A stretch of DNA of 64,000 nt. Origin: CBFFRJ01 sp963530515 (GTDB lineage: Bacteria > Pseudomonadota > Gammaproteobacteria > Enterobacterales > Enterobacteriaceae). Of this stretch, positions 63,946 to 64,000 are shown piece by piece. Where the stretch lies: the NCBI GenBank assembly GCA_963530515.1, contig CAUSEC010000007.1, forward strand, positions 109,932-173,931, given 5' to 3'. Numbering within the stretch: position 1 is the stretch's first letter; every line of letters starts with the position of its first letter. The position numbers were made by a program, and so were the translations under genes. The notes below the pieces were generated by a model. That model did not search any database. It saw nothing but the letters and a program-made list of their open reading frames with translations, and was not told the origin of the DNA.

Positions 63946-64000
63946 GGGGTCACCTCAGAAAACGGAAAAAATCGTACGCTAAGACCCAGAGAGCGGACGT
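63946..64000. mobile_element. End of a Tn3-family (Tn21/Tn501 subgroup) transposon
   Basis: The 38 bases from 63946 to 63983 begin GGGGTCACCTCAGAAAACGG and end AAAAAATCGTACGCTAAG. The length is exactly that of Tn3-family terminal repeats. The start agrees with the Tn21 terminal repeat, and the last 20 bases with the Tn501 repeat, as I know those ends. The 17 bases after it are inside the element. The family makes a 5-bp target duplication; the candidate is TACGC at 63941-63945, whose partner lies beyond the window. Confidence 0.9.

Noticed and set aside
1..64000. CRISPR array, tRNA or rRNA genes, phage attachment sites
   Set aside because: I saw no regularly spaced repeats, tRNA-like cloverleaf with CCA region, or rRNA sequence in the window.

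Overview
The window is chromosomal DNA of an Enterobacteriaceae member. Its backbone follows, in reversed order, the Escherichia coli K-12 stretch ansP-yncE-yncD-mcbR-curA-mnaT-ydcZ-ydcY ... patD-ydcVUTS-ydcR ... rlhA-sutR-ydcO-ydcL ... tehB-ydcK-rimL-opgD-ydcJ-ydcI. Protein similarity is high but not identical. Accessory genes sit at several backbone joints: srfABC, a CIO-type bd oxidase, an FMN-monooxygenase cluster and a PQQ dehydrogenase. Together with the ERIC and REP elements this points to Enterobacter or a close relative (Lelliottia, Leclercia) rather than E. coli. I see no rRNA, tRNA or CRISPR array.

Region by region. 1-2991: a minus-strand cluster of two luciferase-like flavin monooxygenases around an M20 amidohydrolase, probably organosulfur scavenging. 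3467-14764: the backbone from ansP to ydcY, with the PQQ receptor gene pqqU (yncD) behind a Fur box and a FliA-type chemoreceptor gene. 14776-25351: an accessory block between ydcY and patD with a DppA-type binding protein, srfABC, two tandem OrtT-like toxins, three small unassigned genes and an ERIC element. 25812-32920: the patD-ydcVUTS putrescine/gamma-aminobutyraldehyde operon and ydcR. 33078-35095: an AT-rich orphan gene with a PD-(D/E)xK nuclease signature, followed by the decayed remains of a second ydcR. 35096-38051: a third-type cytochrome bd oxidase (CIO) with its small subunit, and a His/Lys/Pro-rich exported protein. 38097-51774: rlhA, sutR/ydcO, an AraC/EamA pair, ydcL, a dppA-like pseudogene, a pepT-like gene, tehB, ydcK, rimL and opgD. 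52022-59043: an orphan amino-acid binding protein with an aminotransferase, LysR regulators, a carboxylesterase, and hglS (ydcJ) with ydcI. 59174-63945: a formate-dehydrogenase-like oxidoreductase, a C40 peptidase and a membrane PQQ dehydrogenase.

The most striking event is at the right edge. The PQQ dehydrogenase gene stops after 456 codons and runs directly into a complete 38-bp terminal inverted repeat of a Tn3-family (Tn21/Tn501 subgroup) transposon at 63946. A PQQ receptor gene and a PQQ enzyme are thus in the same window, with the enzyme gene broken. Two other genes carry single in-frame TAA codons close to their signal peptides: the dppA paralogue at 46364 and the C40 peptidase at 61865. 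The best candidates for undescribed biology are the orphan nuclease-like gene at 33078, the SrfABC module (actin-like ATPase plus degenerate dynamin-like protein plus membrane protein) and the tandem OrtT pair.
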